Positions 13,130-24,952 of a DNA stretch of 64,000 bases are shown piece by piece; the stretch's first letter is position 1, and the number at the start of each line of letters is the position of its first letter. The DNA comes from Angiostrongylus vasorum (taxonomy: Eukaryota; Nematoda; Chromadorea; Rhabditida; Metastrongylidae). Below the pieces are notes generated by a model. That model searched no databases and had not been told where the DNA came from. It saw only the letters and a program-made list of their open reading frames with translations. The stretch is from NCBI GenBank assembly GCA_018806985.1, contig JADANN010000018.1, positions 1,582,501 through 1,646,500 on the forward strand, written 5' to 3'. A program made the position numbers and the translations under genes.

Positions 13130-13260
13130 CTGTGCTAAGAACAACAAGACGCATTTGAAAGCGTCGAAACCAATGTCATTCCCTCATTGCTAGTTGACCC
13201 TATAAGTATTAAATATCATTGTGATTTTGTTACCGTGAATGTTCTGAAAAACGCGGTTCG
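13130..13260 (+). mobile_element. Possible RTE RT scrap
   Basis: The frame reads AFESVETNVIPSLLVDPISI, then NAVRLDEI, resembling the RTE motif A region (KKAFDSVE followed by a GIP-type segment). Too short to be certain. Confidence 0.3.
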
Positions 13261-13654
13261 TCTTGATGAGATTTAAGCCGAGTAACTTTATTCATCGAGT
13301 AACTCACGCCAGTGCCAGGGAACTTCTCATTCATCGCTGTGGAAAATCATAGCTGCCTAGTGGGCTTAATTTGCTGGCGGGACATGAAGAAATCTACAGC
13401 CAGCTCGCAAAACGCTTCGATGACTTCTGGTTCCTCAGTGCTGAACATTTTTTCCCTGGAACTATCAGAAGCGCTGGGTTAATCTGCTAGAGGAAAAAAC
13501 GTTTAATTAAGATCGCAATTTGAGAACAGGAAAATTCATCAATTACGATGAGAAGAGAAACCATTGTGGAAGAAAAGAAACCAAGTGCACCACAAATAGT
13601 TCAACAAAAACCTTAGTGTTTTACCTTTTTATTTTCTGCCTACTACTTTTCACG

Positions 13655-14195
13655 GCAGGGTACTAAGCGAAATACAACCACAACGTTGCTGAGATATTTG
13701 CAGAACTCTGGACCGCAGGTGCCTATGTTGGGGAACGAACGCGCTATTGTCCTTTCCGGGGAGTAACGCGTTCACCACCACACCATGCAGGGTCCTTCGT
13801 TTCGCCTGTCTCTCAGCTAGTTCTATCGATCTTTTGCCATCAGCAATCAGAATCAATATATACAATGCCGTTAAAAAGAGTAGGCAATAAATAATAGGTT
13901 AAAATTGTGATTATAACAGCAGCCTCAGCTTAACTGGGTTCGTTGCCGATTTGGGCTCCCCAGATCAATCCCGCTGACGGGTGATTGCTGATGGCAAAGA
14001 TCGATAGAATTAGCTGAGAGACAGGCGAAACGAAGGACCCGCATGGTGTGGTGGTGAACGCGTTACTCCCCGGAAAGGACAATAGCGCGTTCGTTCCCCA
14101 CCATAGGCACCTGCGGTCCAGAGTTTTGCACATATTTCAGCTGCGTTTAAGTTATATCTCAGGATAATTGTAGCTATATCATAGATAATACCCTG
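13655..14195. repeat. Two SINE family 2 copies in inverted orientation (palindrome)
   Basis: A forward copy (13655-13905) is followed directly by a reverse copy (13915-14195). RNA from this region could fold into a long hairpin of about 230 bp. It sits where the gcy transmembrane and kinase N-lobe exons would be expected. Confidence 0.75.
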
Positions 14196-14989
14196 CCGTA
14201 AGAAATTGTAATTGGCACGGAATAAAGCGTTGACATTATAATATATCTATTATTTAACTAAAACTAATAATTTAATAATCTGAAAAATCTAAAAAAATCT
14301 AAAAACCTAACTAATTTATAACATAATATAACTATCCATCTCTGTTCATATTGCCAGCGGCTACTTTAAAAAGACTATTTTTTCAGGATGTTATCGATAA
14401 AGGCGCAATGCAAATGGATTGGTATTTTAAATATTCTCTCATGCGTGATATTTGTGAGGTGCGGTTTTCAATGGGATTTCCAGGAATAGGAACACTATGG
14501 TTTGCAAGAGAACTAGTGCTAGCAGAGAATTTGCAGGCTATTCATTTTCTGCATCATTCGTCATTTGGAGGCCATGGTTGGTTGAGCTCTAAAAACTGTT
14601 TGGTCGATGAAAGATGGAAGGTGAAAATTTTCTACAGCTGCCGTAATCAAAAGCCGCCTGTGGATTTGATTTGTTCTTCATCATATGCTTAACTTGACCT
14701 ATGAAAGCCATCGATGATTATGATAAATAAAGATCAATACGATGCTAAACTTTTACAGGTTAAGGTTACTTTCTTTGGCCTACAAGCTATTAAAAGGATG
14801 GAAATTAGAGAACAGTCAGGTAGATTTTGAATCCTAGCTCTTTTTAATTTTATGTTTACTTTAGTTTTAAGACTTATCTATTCACTGTTTTGGTTACTGC
14901 AATATATACTTTTCAGACAATCTATGGCTTGCTCCAGAACACATACGCGATCCTCTTCTAGCACCGACAAAAATGGGAGACATTTACAG

Positions 14990-16005
14990 ATTCGTAGTAT
15001 TTTCGTGCTCAAACTGAAGTCTGTCACCAATCACACATTCGAAGCCATTAATTACCAGTTAGCTCGGACAACAAATTACATTAAAATTCGCATTAGAATT
15101 CGTCAAAGGTGATAAACAAACTTCGCTAGCTCATGGAACACTAAAAACATCACAATTTTAATCCGATGACAAACTTTTTGGTTTTACTAACGAAGGGTAG
15201 GAATTTGTCACTATCAGAGCTTACTCCTTGCTGAGTTCCAGACAGTGTGATCGTTCTAGTGAAATTCGATGCCCACCGGCCTAAGCGGTGATCATGTTGT
15301 AAAACATTGGAAAAAATTATCAACCTCTAATCCTATGCTAACGAACTCTCTATGAAGATTTTCTGTTCGCGCCATGACTTTGAGCTTTCTTGCGAAGCGT
15401 GGGGCAGATCACGTTTTTCTTGTTCTTTTTTTTCTTCACATCATCTTATTGCGAAGACCTTTGCCACATCGGGTGAATAGCTTCTCCGAGGTTTCGTGCT
15501 TTCAGTAATCCTGATATTAGTCTCAATGGCATATTTCGTCGGCATTACTGTAATGGAGTGTTCTAGTAGAATGCCATAGAGGTAAACTGAAATAGGTCTA
15601 GCTTTACCACTTTAGGCTCGAGTTGGCAGAAATGTTCATATCATGAGTCGTGGCCATCTAAATTTTAGTTTCAGCTTTTTTCATTTTCTGTGACTGTTTA
15701 AGAAGTGATTCTTGCTTCTCACTGCTACACATGCTAAATAAATGGTTGTTCCTCTGTACTAAGTTTTCGACCAAACATCTCCGTAATAATTCCATTCGTC
15801 ACAGTAAAAACTGGTAACTTTCATTGTTAGTGTAATAACTTCTAATACTTTAAAGACCACTGTAGATGAGAACGAGCACGACTTTTCCGTGAAAACCGAC
15901 CACTCAACAAGGAGTAAAGAACCTTTGCTAGATCTTGGTACTACTATGCCATAAATGTGGCGACCATTTTATTTCGTTAAAATCTGACAAACACAAATTA
16001 GGACA
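14990..16005. other. Start of large gcy intron
   Basis: No gene, repeat family or structured RNA recognised. Confidence 0.5.
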
Positions 16006-17440
16006 CTCAAAAGACCGACTTTCTATAAACCTCGGCATAGATAGTTGATATATTTATTTATATGATCTTATAAACTGATCCTGTTTAGCTGATGCGAGGT
16101 TGGTATAGGTCTTCGTTGTCCCTGTCGTTGTTGTTGTTGTTCGTCGATGGCTGACGTTTCGGCGATTTCGCCTTCCTCAGAGCCTGGACGTATTTTTATA
16201 TTAGAATACTTTAGTTATTCGGTGTAAAAAGGCTAAAGTATTAATGAAGACCAAAGTTTTAAATAGATGGTGGGTTAGGATGCTACGGTCATACTGAAAG
16301 GCTACTCACCGTGATGTAACGAGTGGGACTGGCCCACGCGTTGTTCACGTGGGGTCGCGAGCACGACACACACCGGGGTCAAAATATCATTTTGAAATAG
16401 GGCGCCAGGTCACGTGTGATAGTGAGGCATTCGTCTTTCCGGTTCATCTTTGGATTTTTGAAATTTATCCAAAACTCTTCAAGAGTTTTGCGCGTTGATG
16501 TTTTCGGCTCCTGCGCTAGGGACCCGCACAGTCACTTCAAAATCGTCGCCATTGCTCTTTTATTCACCATGTGTATCTAGAGGAGTGTCGAGTTTTAACG
16601 TTCCTATCTAGATGCTCTTTTATGCGGACATAAAATGGTTTCCCTCTCTCACCAATGTATTCTTTACAGCTTGTCTTACATGAGACCAAGTATTTTGTAC
16701 CCGAACTCATGCAATCCCGTCTCTCCCGTTAGGGACAGATCACACACTTTTCTGAGCTGCACAAACGATCATAGAGACGGTTGCTAACTAACTGACGGCG
16801 TAGGGTATTGTGTGGGATGCCAATAATCATTATATAATTTTCAAGACTAATTTTTCTTAAGCATCTCTTAATGGCGTAACTTATTTCATTTGATATGAAG
16901 GGTAGCTTAAAAGGGATCTTACTTACGTCCGAAACATTATTTTGGGAACTACCCTACGTGTTTGTCCAACCCGAATGGCTTCTACGTCGTAGCCATTGGA
17001 AATGGCAATTTTTCGTGCCAGGGTTTTGCGATTCCTTCCTTTCCTCTTCTCCTGTGCACACATTTTTTGCCGTACGGTACATGTTTTTGATAAGTGCTTT
17101 TTTCATGTGCGAAGGATGAGAGGAGAGGTAGTGAACTAGCATGTTCCTACTACTTGGCTCACGGTACCATTTTGTTACATAGCCACTTTCTGAGAGCTTG
17201 GATGTTTAAGAATGGAAGCCAGTTTTCGGTTGGTTTTTCTCGTGCAAATTTTATATACTCTGACTTTCTCGAGCTCGGTTTTGATAAAAGCTCAACAGGT
17301 TCCTACAATACAACTTTCAGTATTAATGGCAATGATATTCGTCACTGAAACATTCTTTGGGCGCTCGTATGAAAACTTAGAACTAGATTTCTTTCTTAGT
17401 AAACGTTTCATTTGCAGTTTTACAACCACCATTTAATACA
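16006..17440 (-). mobile_element. 5'-truncated Penelope-like element
   Basis: Closely matches 21838-23100 of the better copy in the same orientation: terminal arm from 16006 with a hammerhead motif, remnants of the GIY-YIG domain (16560-16860, several frameshifts), and the PLE C-terminal spacer to about 17215. The match fades in the RT region, as expected for 5' truncation on retrotransposition. Confidence 0.8.
16149..16184 (-). ncRNA. Small hammerhead-ribozyme-like motif (PLE arm, best match)
   Basis: On the minus strand: GGCT (stem I), CTGAGGA (core CUGANGA), one extra A, GGCG-AAAT-CGCC (stem II), GAAA (core), CG, TC (cleavage-site dinucleotide), AGCC (stem I). Stem III is absent except for the palindrome ACGT, so two copies would have to pair to form stem III. 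An extra base after the CUGANGA core is tolerated in some natural hammerheads. Confidence 0.65.
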
Positions 17441-17756
17441 TGTTGATATATAAAAATGGTTAACAGTGTCATGACATTATCACTTTTTCAATCGAAGCAG
17501 CTTCGCGGACTCCGATCGGGTTCAAATTCGGGCTAGAACGGCAGAGGCGCGGAACCGACGGACTACCGGGGCTGCATCATTACTCGGCCACTGAACAGGG
17601 AACCCGACGTCAGGGCTTGCTGGCGGTCAGAAACGATGAACCTCCTAAAATCAACGAGTTTGTGGACATCGTTCGATTCCTCCTTCTAAGTTATCACCAT
17701 TTGTACCGTTGTCTCAGTCGTCTGTAATCAGCTGAGGGATTCAGTTTAAATGATAA

Positions 17757-18037
17757 ACGATGAAGCGTTCTGCATTGATCAATTGCTGAGAGATTTCATC
17801 AGATCATCCGACTTCACCAGCCATCGTTAGCGGTGACTGAATGCATGCCTCAACTATACAATGACTCGCGCTGGCCTACCAATGTGCCAGGTCAATGTTG
17901 TTATCCTCATAGATGTCTGGTTCCAATTTACCGACCTCGGAGGAATGGAAAAATTGATGAACTAGAGGCACGGCGTGTAACCAACGACCACGTGTGTATC
18001 GCAGGACACCTCTAACCAGTGCGCTATACGCGATGGA
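17757..18037 (-). repeat. SINE family 1 copy
   Basis: Diverged reverse copy: GCATTGATCAATTGCTGAGAG, then CCGACCTCGGAGGAATGGA, then ACCTCTAACCAGTGCGCTA. Confidence 0.65.
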
Positions 18038-20539
18038 TTGAGTTTACATGGAAAAAATGCTGCCATTTTCGATCTTCAAAGCAGCAGAACAGGTAATAGC
18101 GAATTCAAGACTGTGACTCCAATCTGTAACGCATGACTAGTTCAGGAACAAATCGCATTCCTTATTAGTTACGTAAATGGATGCCCTCTCGATTTTCCAA
18201 TCATTTCAAAGAGTATATCGAGCATTTGTTGCCTTTCACAGTTATGCATGTTATTCGAATTTATTTCCTTCGTTCTTCCCTTTGTTATCAGCATGACTGT
18301 GCTGATAATCCATCACATTCGCAATCTTTGTTGACTAATCATCTGAATTCCATCGCTTGTTATGAGAGGTTTCTTCGATGTGCAAGCTGCGTGTTCGGCT
18401 TTTCTTCTCCCTAACTATCATTCATCAACCATTTTCATCGCTTTAGCACTTCACATCGATTTATTTCTCATTCGCCTATCTAAGTCTAAACCATCATGGT
18501 TTCTCTCTCTTTCTTCCTTTCTTTCATTCTCTTTGGCTCATTCCTCTTGCTTCATCAGATTTTAAACATTTTTTAAAATAATGTTTCTTCCATGTCACAT
18601 CATAATTCTTGTATCTCTTGTCCGCCTTTTTACGAAGCCTTGGCGGCGCTTTATTTTTATGAAGTGAGCTTTTTGATTTAACCAATATTTTTGCAAACGA
18701 GCTGATGAGTTTGCTTGGTTTTTTCGATACGCTGTGCCATCTGCTCTTCTAACATTCCTTTTGTCGTCATGGATAACCCCATCTCTATCATCTGTTCAGT
18801 TTTCAATTAAGCTGTCTTGGCAGAACTTCTGAACCGTTTTCTTCCTCTTCTATTACTTTTTTTTTCCGAAAGGAAGATCAAATAGGCAGCACCTTCGAAC
18901 ATCACAGCTCTGATATAGCTCATTTGAGCGCTGACATGAACGTGCCAAGCTGTCCTCCGCTCCTTTCTTCCCTATCCGTTGCTGTTTTTTTAAGAGTCAG
19001 ATTTCCTTGTAATGAGAGAACCGCTTTCTAATCTCATGGGCAAATTCGTAACCAGGTTTGTTAACAGGATTACGAAAGTGGCAGCGCAATTCAGTCCGAT
19101 TCTTCGACGCCAGAAACTTTTTTTGTCGTTTTTGTCAAATTGCTGCTGTATCAATACACCTATAGACCTTCAAAAGGAGTAGAAACTCATAGAATTATTT
19201 CACGTTTCTATAGTAGGCAGATAGTCTAGTGATAGTGATAACATTCGTGAAGAGCGCAGTGCTGGTTCGACCCTCCTCCGTGCTTACCAAGCCTCTCATC
19301 CTCCGGTATCAGACTTGTCTGAAAACAGTCACTCCTTGCAATCCAAGTGGGAAAATTTCATCCCTGCTTTTTTTATCCCCTGCCATCTCAGAACTCCGGA
19401 GAGAATCTACTGAACCAGAATTCAACGGTATTCATAAAGAAGACGATAATCCCTGAAGCAGCAGCCGAACCTCACATGTGAAAACTCGACGACCATAGTC
19501 GATGATAGATCCGAGGAAACGAATCGAGCACTATAACTGCTGGGATCCGCACAGCAGAAGAGAAGGCGGATAGTGTAAATTTTAAAAAAATCGTAGTTCT
19601 TGAATGAAGGTGGTCAAAGCACTACTGAGAAAAAACTATGTATAAAAAAGAAAGAAGAAAACAATATATAGAAAGATCGTAAGGATGTAAGCCAATCAAA
19701 ATCTCCTTTACTAGAAATGTGCCGTGTGGTTCAAGTAAAGAGATTTTTACATCATGCTTTTTGTGGTGAAGGATGGGGTGTCAACAATTTCACGACCATG
19801 CGCACTGCTTTCAATGCGCATCCCAAGTGCGCTCCAACGACATGCCTTCCAGTGGCCTAGCCACGCGAAAATAGCAGGGGTTGTGAAAGGATTGAACCTT
19901 TTGTATTGTAGCAGCTATTTTGTGCACAGCGTTGACCATACCTGCTTTTGTTTCAATATTTTCACGTAGATATATTATTTTTTTGATCACGAAACACTTT
20001 CAGGACCTTTTGTAGTCAATCGATGGCCTTGTCGAACATAGATTTTATACTAGTGCTGGTCGATAGACAGGTATTCTCAGCTATGGTTACAAAGAGCCGT
20101 TTTGGACGGTGGGATGGAATCGGTAGATATGAAAAACATGAAAGAGACACAGAAATACATCACACACAAAACCATGCGGAAAGCTAGTAGCATCATCGTT
20201 ATGCTAAGTATTGGTATCATCATGGTATTGGACGAATTTTTTTCACATCGAGTAAAAGAGTTAGATCGGAGAAAAGAGATGTCCAAGAACATGAGGACAT
20301 ACACGGAAGAACGTAGCCGAAATGCAGAAGTTAGAGAGACATGGAATAAAAGTGTGAGGAAACCGAACAATAGAGCAATAATCTCAGGAAACCAGACCGT
20401 CGTTCCTCTGGCATGGGCTCACAGACCGTACTTTTTTATTTCAGTGCGCTTCTAAATTGCACTCCAATGAAATGTCGTCGTGAAAAGGTTAAGCACAGTA
20501 GGCCAATCACTATGGACTAGTAAATTGTATATCAGTGTA
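18038..20539. other. Intron sequence between PLE copies
   Basis: Contains a worn SINE fragment at 19.2 kb and a 117-codon plus-strand frame (20102-20455, Met/Lys/Arg-rich) with an overlapping antisense frame. Neither is recognisable. A T-rich stretch spans 18.4-18.6 kb. Confidence 0.4.
19205..19330 (+). repeat. SINE family 1 remnant
   Basis: CAGTGCTGGTTCGACCCTCC (B-box-like), then TTACCAAGCCTCTCATCC and CAGACTTGTCTG. Worn and partial. Confidence 0.4.
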
Positions 20540-20600
20540 TACCCTTCCAGGCTCTGAAGAAGGCGATACTGCCGGAACGTCAGCTACTGTTGTATTGTAT
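20540..20600 (+). mobile_element. Tiny PLE arm remnant
   Basis: CCAGGCTCTGAAGAAGGCG at 20547 followed by GGAACGTCAGCT resembles the hammerhead region of the PLE arms with core substitutions (GGAA instead of GAAA). Confidence 0.4.
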
Positions 20601-21114
20601 CGTGTTTTTTCTACGGAAGTAAATGTATGCTGTTTAACAACCTCGCGATTGCTGAACAAGAAAACGACGCTATTGGTAGTTATCGAGAAGAAGAAACGGT
20701 CGCAAATGCGTTAACAAGACCTTTGTCTATTCATCGCCCTAGGCTACTTGTGAGTCCGGCCAGCCGCTATGGTAGAGTTCGATAGGGTGCCTATACGAAA
20801 TTTATCTTGATAAACAGCGAAAAGAACAGGACTCATATCAAAAATGTGATGCTCCTTTGATCTTTCGTGCAAAGCTGAGTAGAAATCTGACACAGGACAC
20901 ACAGCGAAGGATATTATACTTTAGCGGTGACTTCTCGGCTCATCTGATGACGAACGTACAATATACATAGTTTTTATTGTTTTCAACTGTTTTGTTTAGA
21001 AGAAAATTCACGAAAGTGATATGGTTCATATGCCACTTTTTGATACCGTAGATGTGCACTGTGATACACACGCTTCGGTCTAAGGGGACCCCATCCTCCT
21101 GGCATCGGGGGATT

Positions 21115-21420
21115 GACAAATTTATTCAAATGATCCTATAAACTGATCTTTTTGAGCTGATGCGAGGTTAGTATAGGTTTTCGTGGTCTTGAACTCGAGT
21201 TGAATCCCGCTCGAAACAGCAAATGATGAAGGCAGAAATCGCCAAAACGTCGGCCATCAACCAACAACACCAACAACAACGACAGCGAGAACGGAAAGCT
21301 ATAGCAACTTCGCACCGGCTCAAAAAGTTCAGTTTATAAGATCATATAAACAAATATGTCAACCATTTATACCGAGGTTTACCGAAAGTCGGTCTTTTTG
21401 AATTATTTCACAAATGTCTC
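21115..21420. mobile_element. Solo PLE terminal region folded as an inverted pair
   Basis: Left arm (21121-21180, ATCCTATAAACTGATC type) and right arm (21305-21415, CAGTTTATAAGATCATATAA, ending in the PLE end block in reverse) are inverted. They enclose (CAA)n and a decayed hammerhead (21228-21262). No coding sequence lies between. Confidence 0.6.
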
Positions 21421-21584
21421 CTAGATCTGCAGCTGTAACTCTGCAATCAAGTAGACCAATAAATCAACTCACTGGGCTGGAACCACGCCTTTTCGCCACC
21501 TCATAACGAACCATGCTTTTTTTATAAACATAATGCTCCAGTTACTAGATGAGTTCATTTTCTGGCGTTTTCATCAGGAAGCTT

Positions 21585-21835
21585 AACTAACGGTAAACCA
21601 ATACCAGGATCCACCACAGTCTTGGTATCAAAGTCGTATGGTGGCAAATCTCCCTCTGATCCACAAGGGCTGCGAGTGCCTGTGGTGGTGTAGACCTGGG
21701 GCGGGCTTTGGCCAAGCTGACCTTGGGATTCCAAGGAACCACAATGGCTGAACCAGCAAATTTCCGAAAAATGGAGAATATGCTGGCACCCTCAAAACCA
21801 CTGAGGACGGGCCATTCAAGTATCAAGTATCATTA
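21585..21835 (-). repeat. Family 4 repeat copy
   Basis: Reverse copy abutting the left end of the Penelope-like element; it ends CATTCAAGTATCAAGTATC just before that element's end block. Confidence 0.7.
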
Positions 21836-21982
21836 ACTCAAAAGACCGACTTTCTATAAACCTCGGCATAGATAGTTGATATATTTATTTATATGATCTC
21901 ATAAACTAATCTTCTTTAGCTGATGCAAGGTTGGTATAGGTGTTCGTTGACGTTGTCGTTGTTGTTGGTGTTGTTTGTCGAT

Positions 21983-22018
21983 GGCTGACGTTTCGGCGAT
22001 TTCGCCCTCCTCAGAGCC
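21983..22018 (-). ncRNA. Small hammerhead-like motif (PLE arm)
   Basis: Same layout as the 16149 copy in the sense orientation of the PLE coding strand: GGCT, CTGAGGA, GGGCG-AAAT-CGCC, GAAA, CGTC, AGCC. The extra base is G here instead of A. Core intact. Confidence 0.62.
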
Positions 22019-22363
22019 TGGACGTATTTTTGTATTAGAATACTTTAGTTATTCGGTGTAAAAGGCTAAAGTATTAATGAAGATCAAAGTTTTAAATAGA
22101 TGGTGGGTTAGGATGCTACGGTCATACTGAAAGGCTACTCACCGTGATGTAACGAGTGGGACTGGCCCACGCGTTGTTCACGTGGGGTCGCGAGCACGAC
22201 ACACACCGGGGTCAAAATATCATTTTGAAATAGGGCGCCAGGTCACGTGTGATAGTGAGGCATTCGTCTTTCCGGTTCATCTTTGGATTTTTGAAATTTA
22301 TCCAAAACTCTTCAAGAGTTTTGCGCGTTGATGTTTTCGGCTCCTGCGCTAGGACCCGCACAG

Positions 22364-22666
22364 TCACTTCAAAATCATCGCCGTTGTGCTTTGTGCCCTA
22401 TGCGTACCAAGAGGGGTGTTTTGACGATTTTTAACCTTCCCATCTGCGTGCTCTTCTATGCGAACACAAAGTGGTCGACCCGTTTCCCCAATATATTCCT
22501 CACCGCATGCGTTACATGAGATCAAGTATATTACACCTGAACTCATGCAATCCCCGTTTCTCCCGTTAGGACAGGCCGCACAGTTTTCTGAGCTGCACAA
22601 ACGATCGTAGAGACGGTTGCTAACTAACTGACGGCGTAGGGTATTGGTTGGGATGTCAATAATCAT
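22364..22666 (-). pseudogene. PLE GIY-YIG endonuclease domain
   Basis: 100 codons reading MIIDIPTNTLRRQLVSNRLY, then a Cys-rich linker CAACPNG, then the nuclease core GVIYLISCNACGEEYIGETG and RPLCVRIEEH. The GVIYL/EYIGET pair is the GIY-YIG core, and the upstream CxxC motif is typical of PLE nucleases. The domain nicks target DNA. Confidence 0.85.
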
Positions 22667-23011
22667 TATATAATTTTCGAGACCACTTTTTCTTAAGCAT
22701 CTCTTAATGGCGTAACTTATTTCATTTGATATGAAGGGTACCTTAAAATGGATCTTACTTACGTCCGAAACATTATTTTTGGGGAACTACCCTGCGTTTT
22801 TGTCCAACCCGAATGGCTTCTACGTCGTAGCCATTGGAAATGGCAATTTTTCGTGCCAGGTTTTACGATTCCTTCCTATCCTCTTCTCCTGTGCACACAT
22901 TTTTTGCCGTACGGTACATGTTTTTGATAAGTGCTTTTTTCATGTGCGAAGGATGAGAGGAGAGGTAGCGAACTAGCATGTTCCTACTACTTGGCTCACG
23001 GTACCATTTTG

Positions 23012-23844
23012 TTACATAGCCACTTTCTGAGAGCTTGGATGTTTAAGAATGGAAGCCAGTTTTCGGTTGGTTTTTTCCTGTGGAAACTTTATATACTCTG
23101 ACTTTCGGTTTAACAATTCAAAACACTCATCCATCTGTTCTTGTGTGGAACAGTCGTCTATGTATCGACAGTAGAGTAATGGTCGGTGGTCGAGAACTGG
23201 AGCTTCCACCTTAGACAGAAAGCGATGGCAAGGCTTCTTGCTAAACGCTGTCCCATGGCCAACCCTCTGTGCAAAATATTTTTCATACCACTCGAAGATT
23301 GAACAACTAAGACAATGTTTTAAGAGAGCCATTAGTTGCGCAATCGACAAGCCGTACATTTTTATTTTCTTTTCGTGCTCTACGAGCAACTCGAGAATGG
23401 CTTGCATTGCGAAGTCATTCGACACGTTGTTATAAAGTGAAGTAACATCGAGTGATTCCATTACATGCGTTCTGTTTGGTTGCGAGCACCGTAGGTGGTC
23501 TAGAAATATTTTTGGTGTTAGGTAAATGGGTTGGAATGAATTTTAGCAACTGGGTCAGGATAAGGTTTAGGAACCACGTTACAAAACGTCAACGTTAACG
23601 TTAACGAAGTAACTGAAGCCTCTAAACCTGCGGCCTTTGCCGTGTTGACCCACTCTTGGTTTAATTTCCAGTATTGATTCCTATATTCCTTTTCAGAGGA
23701 TGCTCGATAGAGAGAAACATCATTGAGATGATCCTCTGTTATCCTAATATCCAACTGACTACGAATATCTACAAGTTTTCCACCTTTATCACTAATAGAA
23801 AGTCTAACAGATTTTGAATTCAAGAGCTCTCTAACCTGGCCCAT
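23012..23844 (-). pseudogene. PLE reverse transcriptase (interrupted)
   Basis: The 23844-23518 piece reads MGQVRELLNSKSVRLSISDK, then ITEDHLNDVSLYRASSEKEY, the N-terminal region of PLE RTs. After stops, the second piece includes FLDHLRCSQPNRTHV, motif A SLDVTSLYNNV, QRVGHGTAFSKK, and motif C YCRYIDDC with both catalytic Asp residues. PLE RTs are telomerase-related and act by target-primed synthesis. Confidence 0.85.
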
Positions 23845-24035
23845 ACCACATTTTTGTTGGTGTGTGAGGTTGGAGCTTATTTTTTTCTTTTTCCCCCTCG
23901 TTACATCACGGTGAGTAGACTTTCAGGTTGACCGTAGCATCCTAACCCACCAACTATTTAAAACTTTGATCTTCATTAATACTTTAGCCTTTTTTCCACC
24001 GAATAATTAAAGTGTTCTCGTATAAAATACGTCCA

Positions 24036-24071
24036 GGCTCTGAGGAAGATGAATTCGCCGAAACGTCAGCC
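24036..24071 (+). ncRNA. Hammerhead-like motif in the opposite arm (stem II weakened)
   Basis: GGCT, CTGAGGA, then AGATGAATTCGCC where stem II pairing is mostly lost, then GAAACGTC and AGCC. It lies in the inverted arm, antisense to the element's coding strand. Confidence 0.45.
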
Positions 24072-24952
24072 ATCGACCAACAACACCAACAACAACGGCA
24101 ACGACAATGAAGACCTATACCAACCTTGCACCAGCTAAAGAAGATCAGTTTATAAGATCACATAAATAAATATAATAAATTATGACAAATCGAATGATCA
24201 ATTGGAATAGAACAGTTTCTCCTGTAAGACGATGTCCTCACACAAGACAAAAAGACGAGCGATTGGAATTTTTTGAACAGAAGATACTATTAGTCTAGAT
24301 ACTTTTCCTTTTTTGTAGCCTTAGCACTCATCTGTTTCCCTTTTATTAACATTCGTTTATTCGCAGTTGAATAAGTTTACGACAGATTACTTACACATTT
24401 AGCTTCGCTATTATCTGCTCAGGGGTCATAACTAAGAAGTCGGCATGGGACCTACAAAATCAGGACTACGATATCGATGGTAACCTTCCACAGATTTGTC
24501 AGAAGTTGTCGTTGACGTTTTTACGGTGCACACTTTACGTTCGCTTTATTGAAATTTTGTTAATACTGCGTATATTCTGTAGTACTGATGACCAGGAATT
24601 CATGAAAAATTGCAAAATGTGGGGTTGAGTTCAATATGGAGAACAAGTCCGCTAAGTTTTCATGGCAGCACTCATTGATATTTCGTCGTCCTCGATCGTC
24701 CCTCAATTACATTCGCCAATGCTAGAAGAATATTCCTTTCGATGTATCGAACCATCATCCAGCAGGCGAAGATAGGTGTACTGCCTGTGATGAAGACCTG
24801 GGAACGAACTAACGTGATTGTCTGAGGATTCCAGACAAAACCACAAGCAGTCAATATTGTTTAATTTTAGTGAAATGAAAGAACGTCAGATCAGTGAGGC
24901 TGCAGCAGAACCCACCACGAACTGGACCACCTCATTGATGAGACATCCGACC

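Larger units (their letters stand above)
11972..14386. other. gcy interval lacking expected transmembrane/kinase N-lobe exons
   Basis: About 200 residues (transmembrane helix plus kinase-homology N-lobe) should lie here. I find a SINE palindrome, a possible RTE scrap, and an unassigned frame at 12489-12734. There is no sequence resembling the missing exons. Confidence 0.6.
21838..24180 (-). mobile_element. Penelope-like retroelement with inverted terminal arms (best copy)
   Basis: The element lies on the minus strand inside the 9.4 kb gcy intron. From high to low coordinates: terminal arm (24178-23897), RT N-terminal region (23844-23518), RT (23475-23012), a spacer with recognisable PLE C-terminal sequence, GIY-YIG endonuclease (22666-22364), and terminal arm (22165-21838). 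The two arms are inverted copies of each other: each has the AAGATCAGTTTATAAGATC-type end block, a (CAA)n/(GTT)n tract and a hammerhead-like motif. RT upstream of GIY-YIG in one unit is the signature order of Penelope-like elements. Stops and frameshifts show it is dead. Confidence 0.85.

Noticed and set aside
20102..20455. 117-codon Met/Lys-rich ORF
   Set aside because: An antisense frame is also open, no recognised motif, no convincing splice or start context; left as unassigned.
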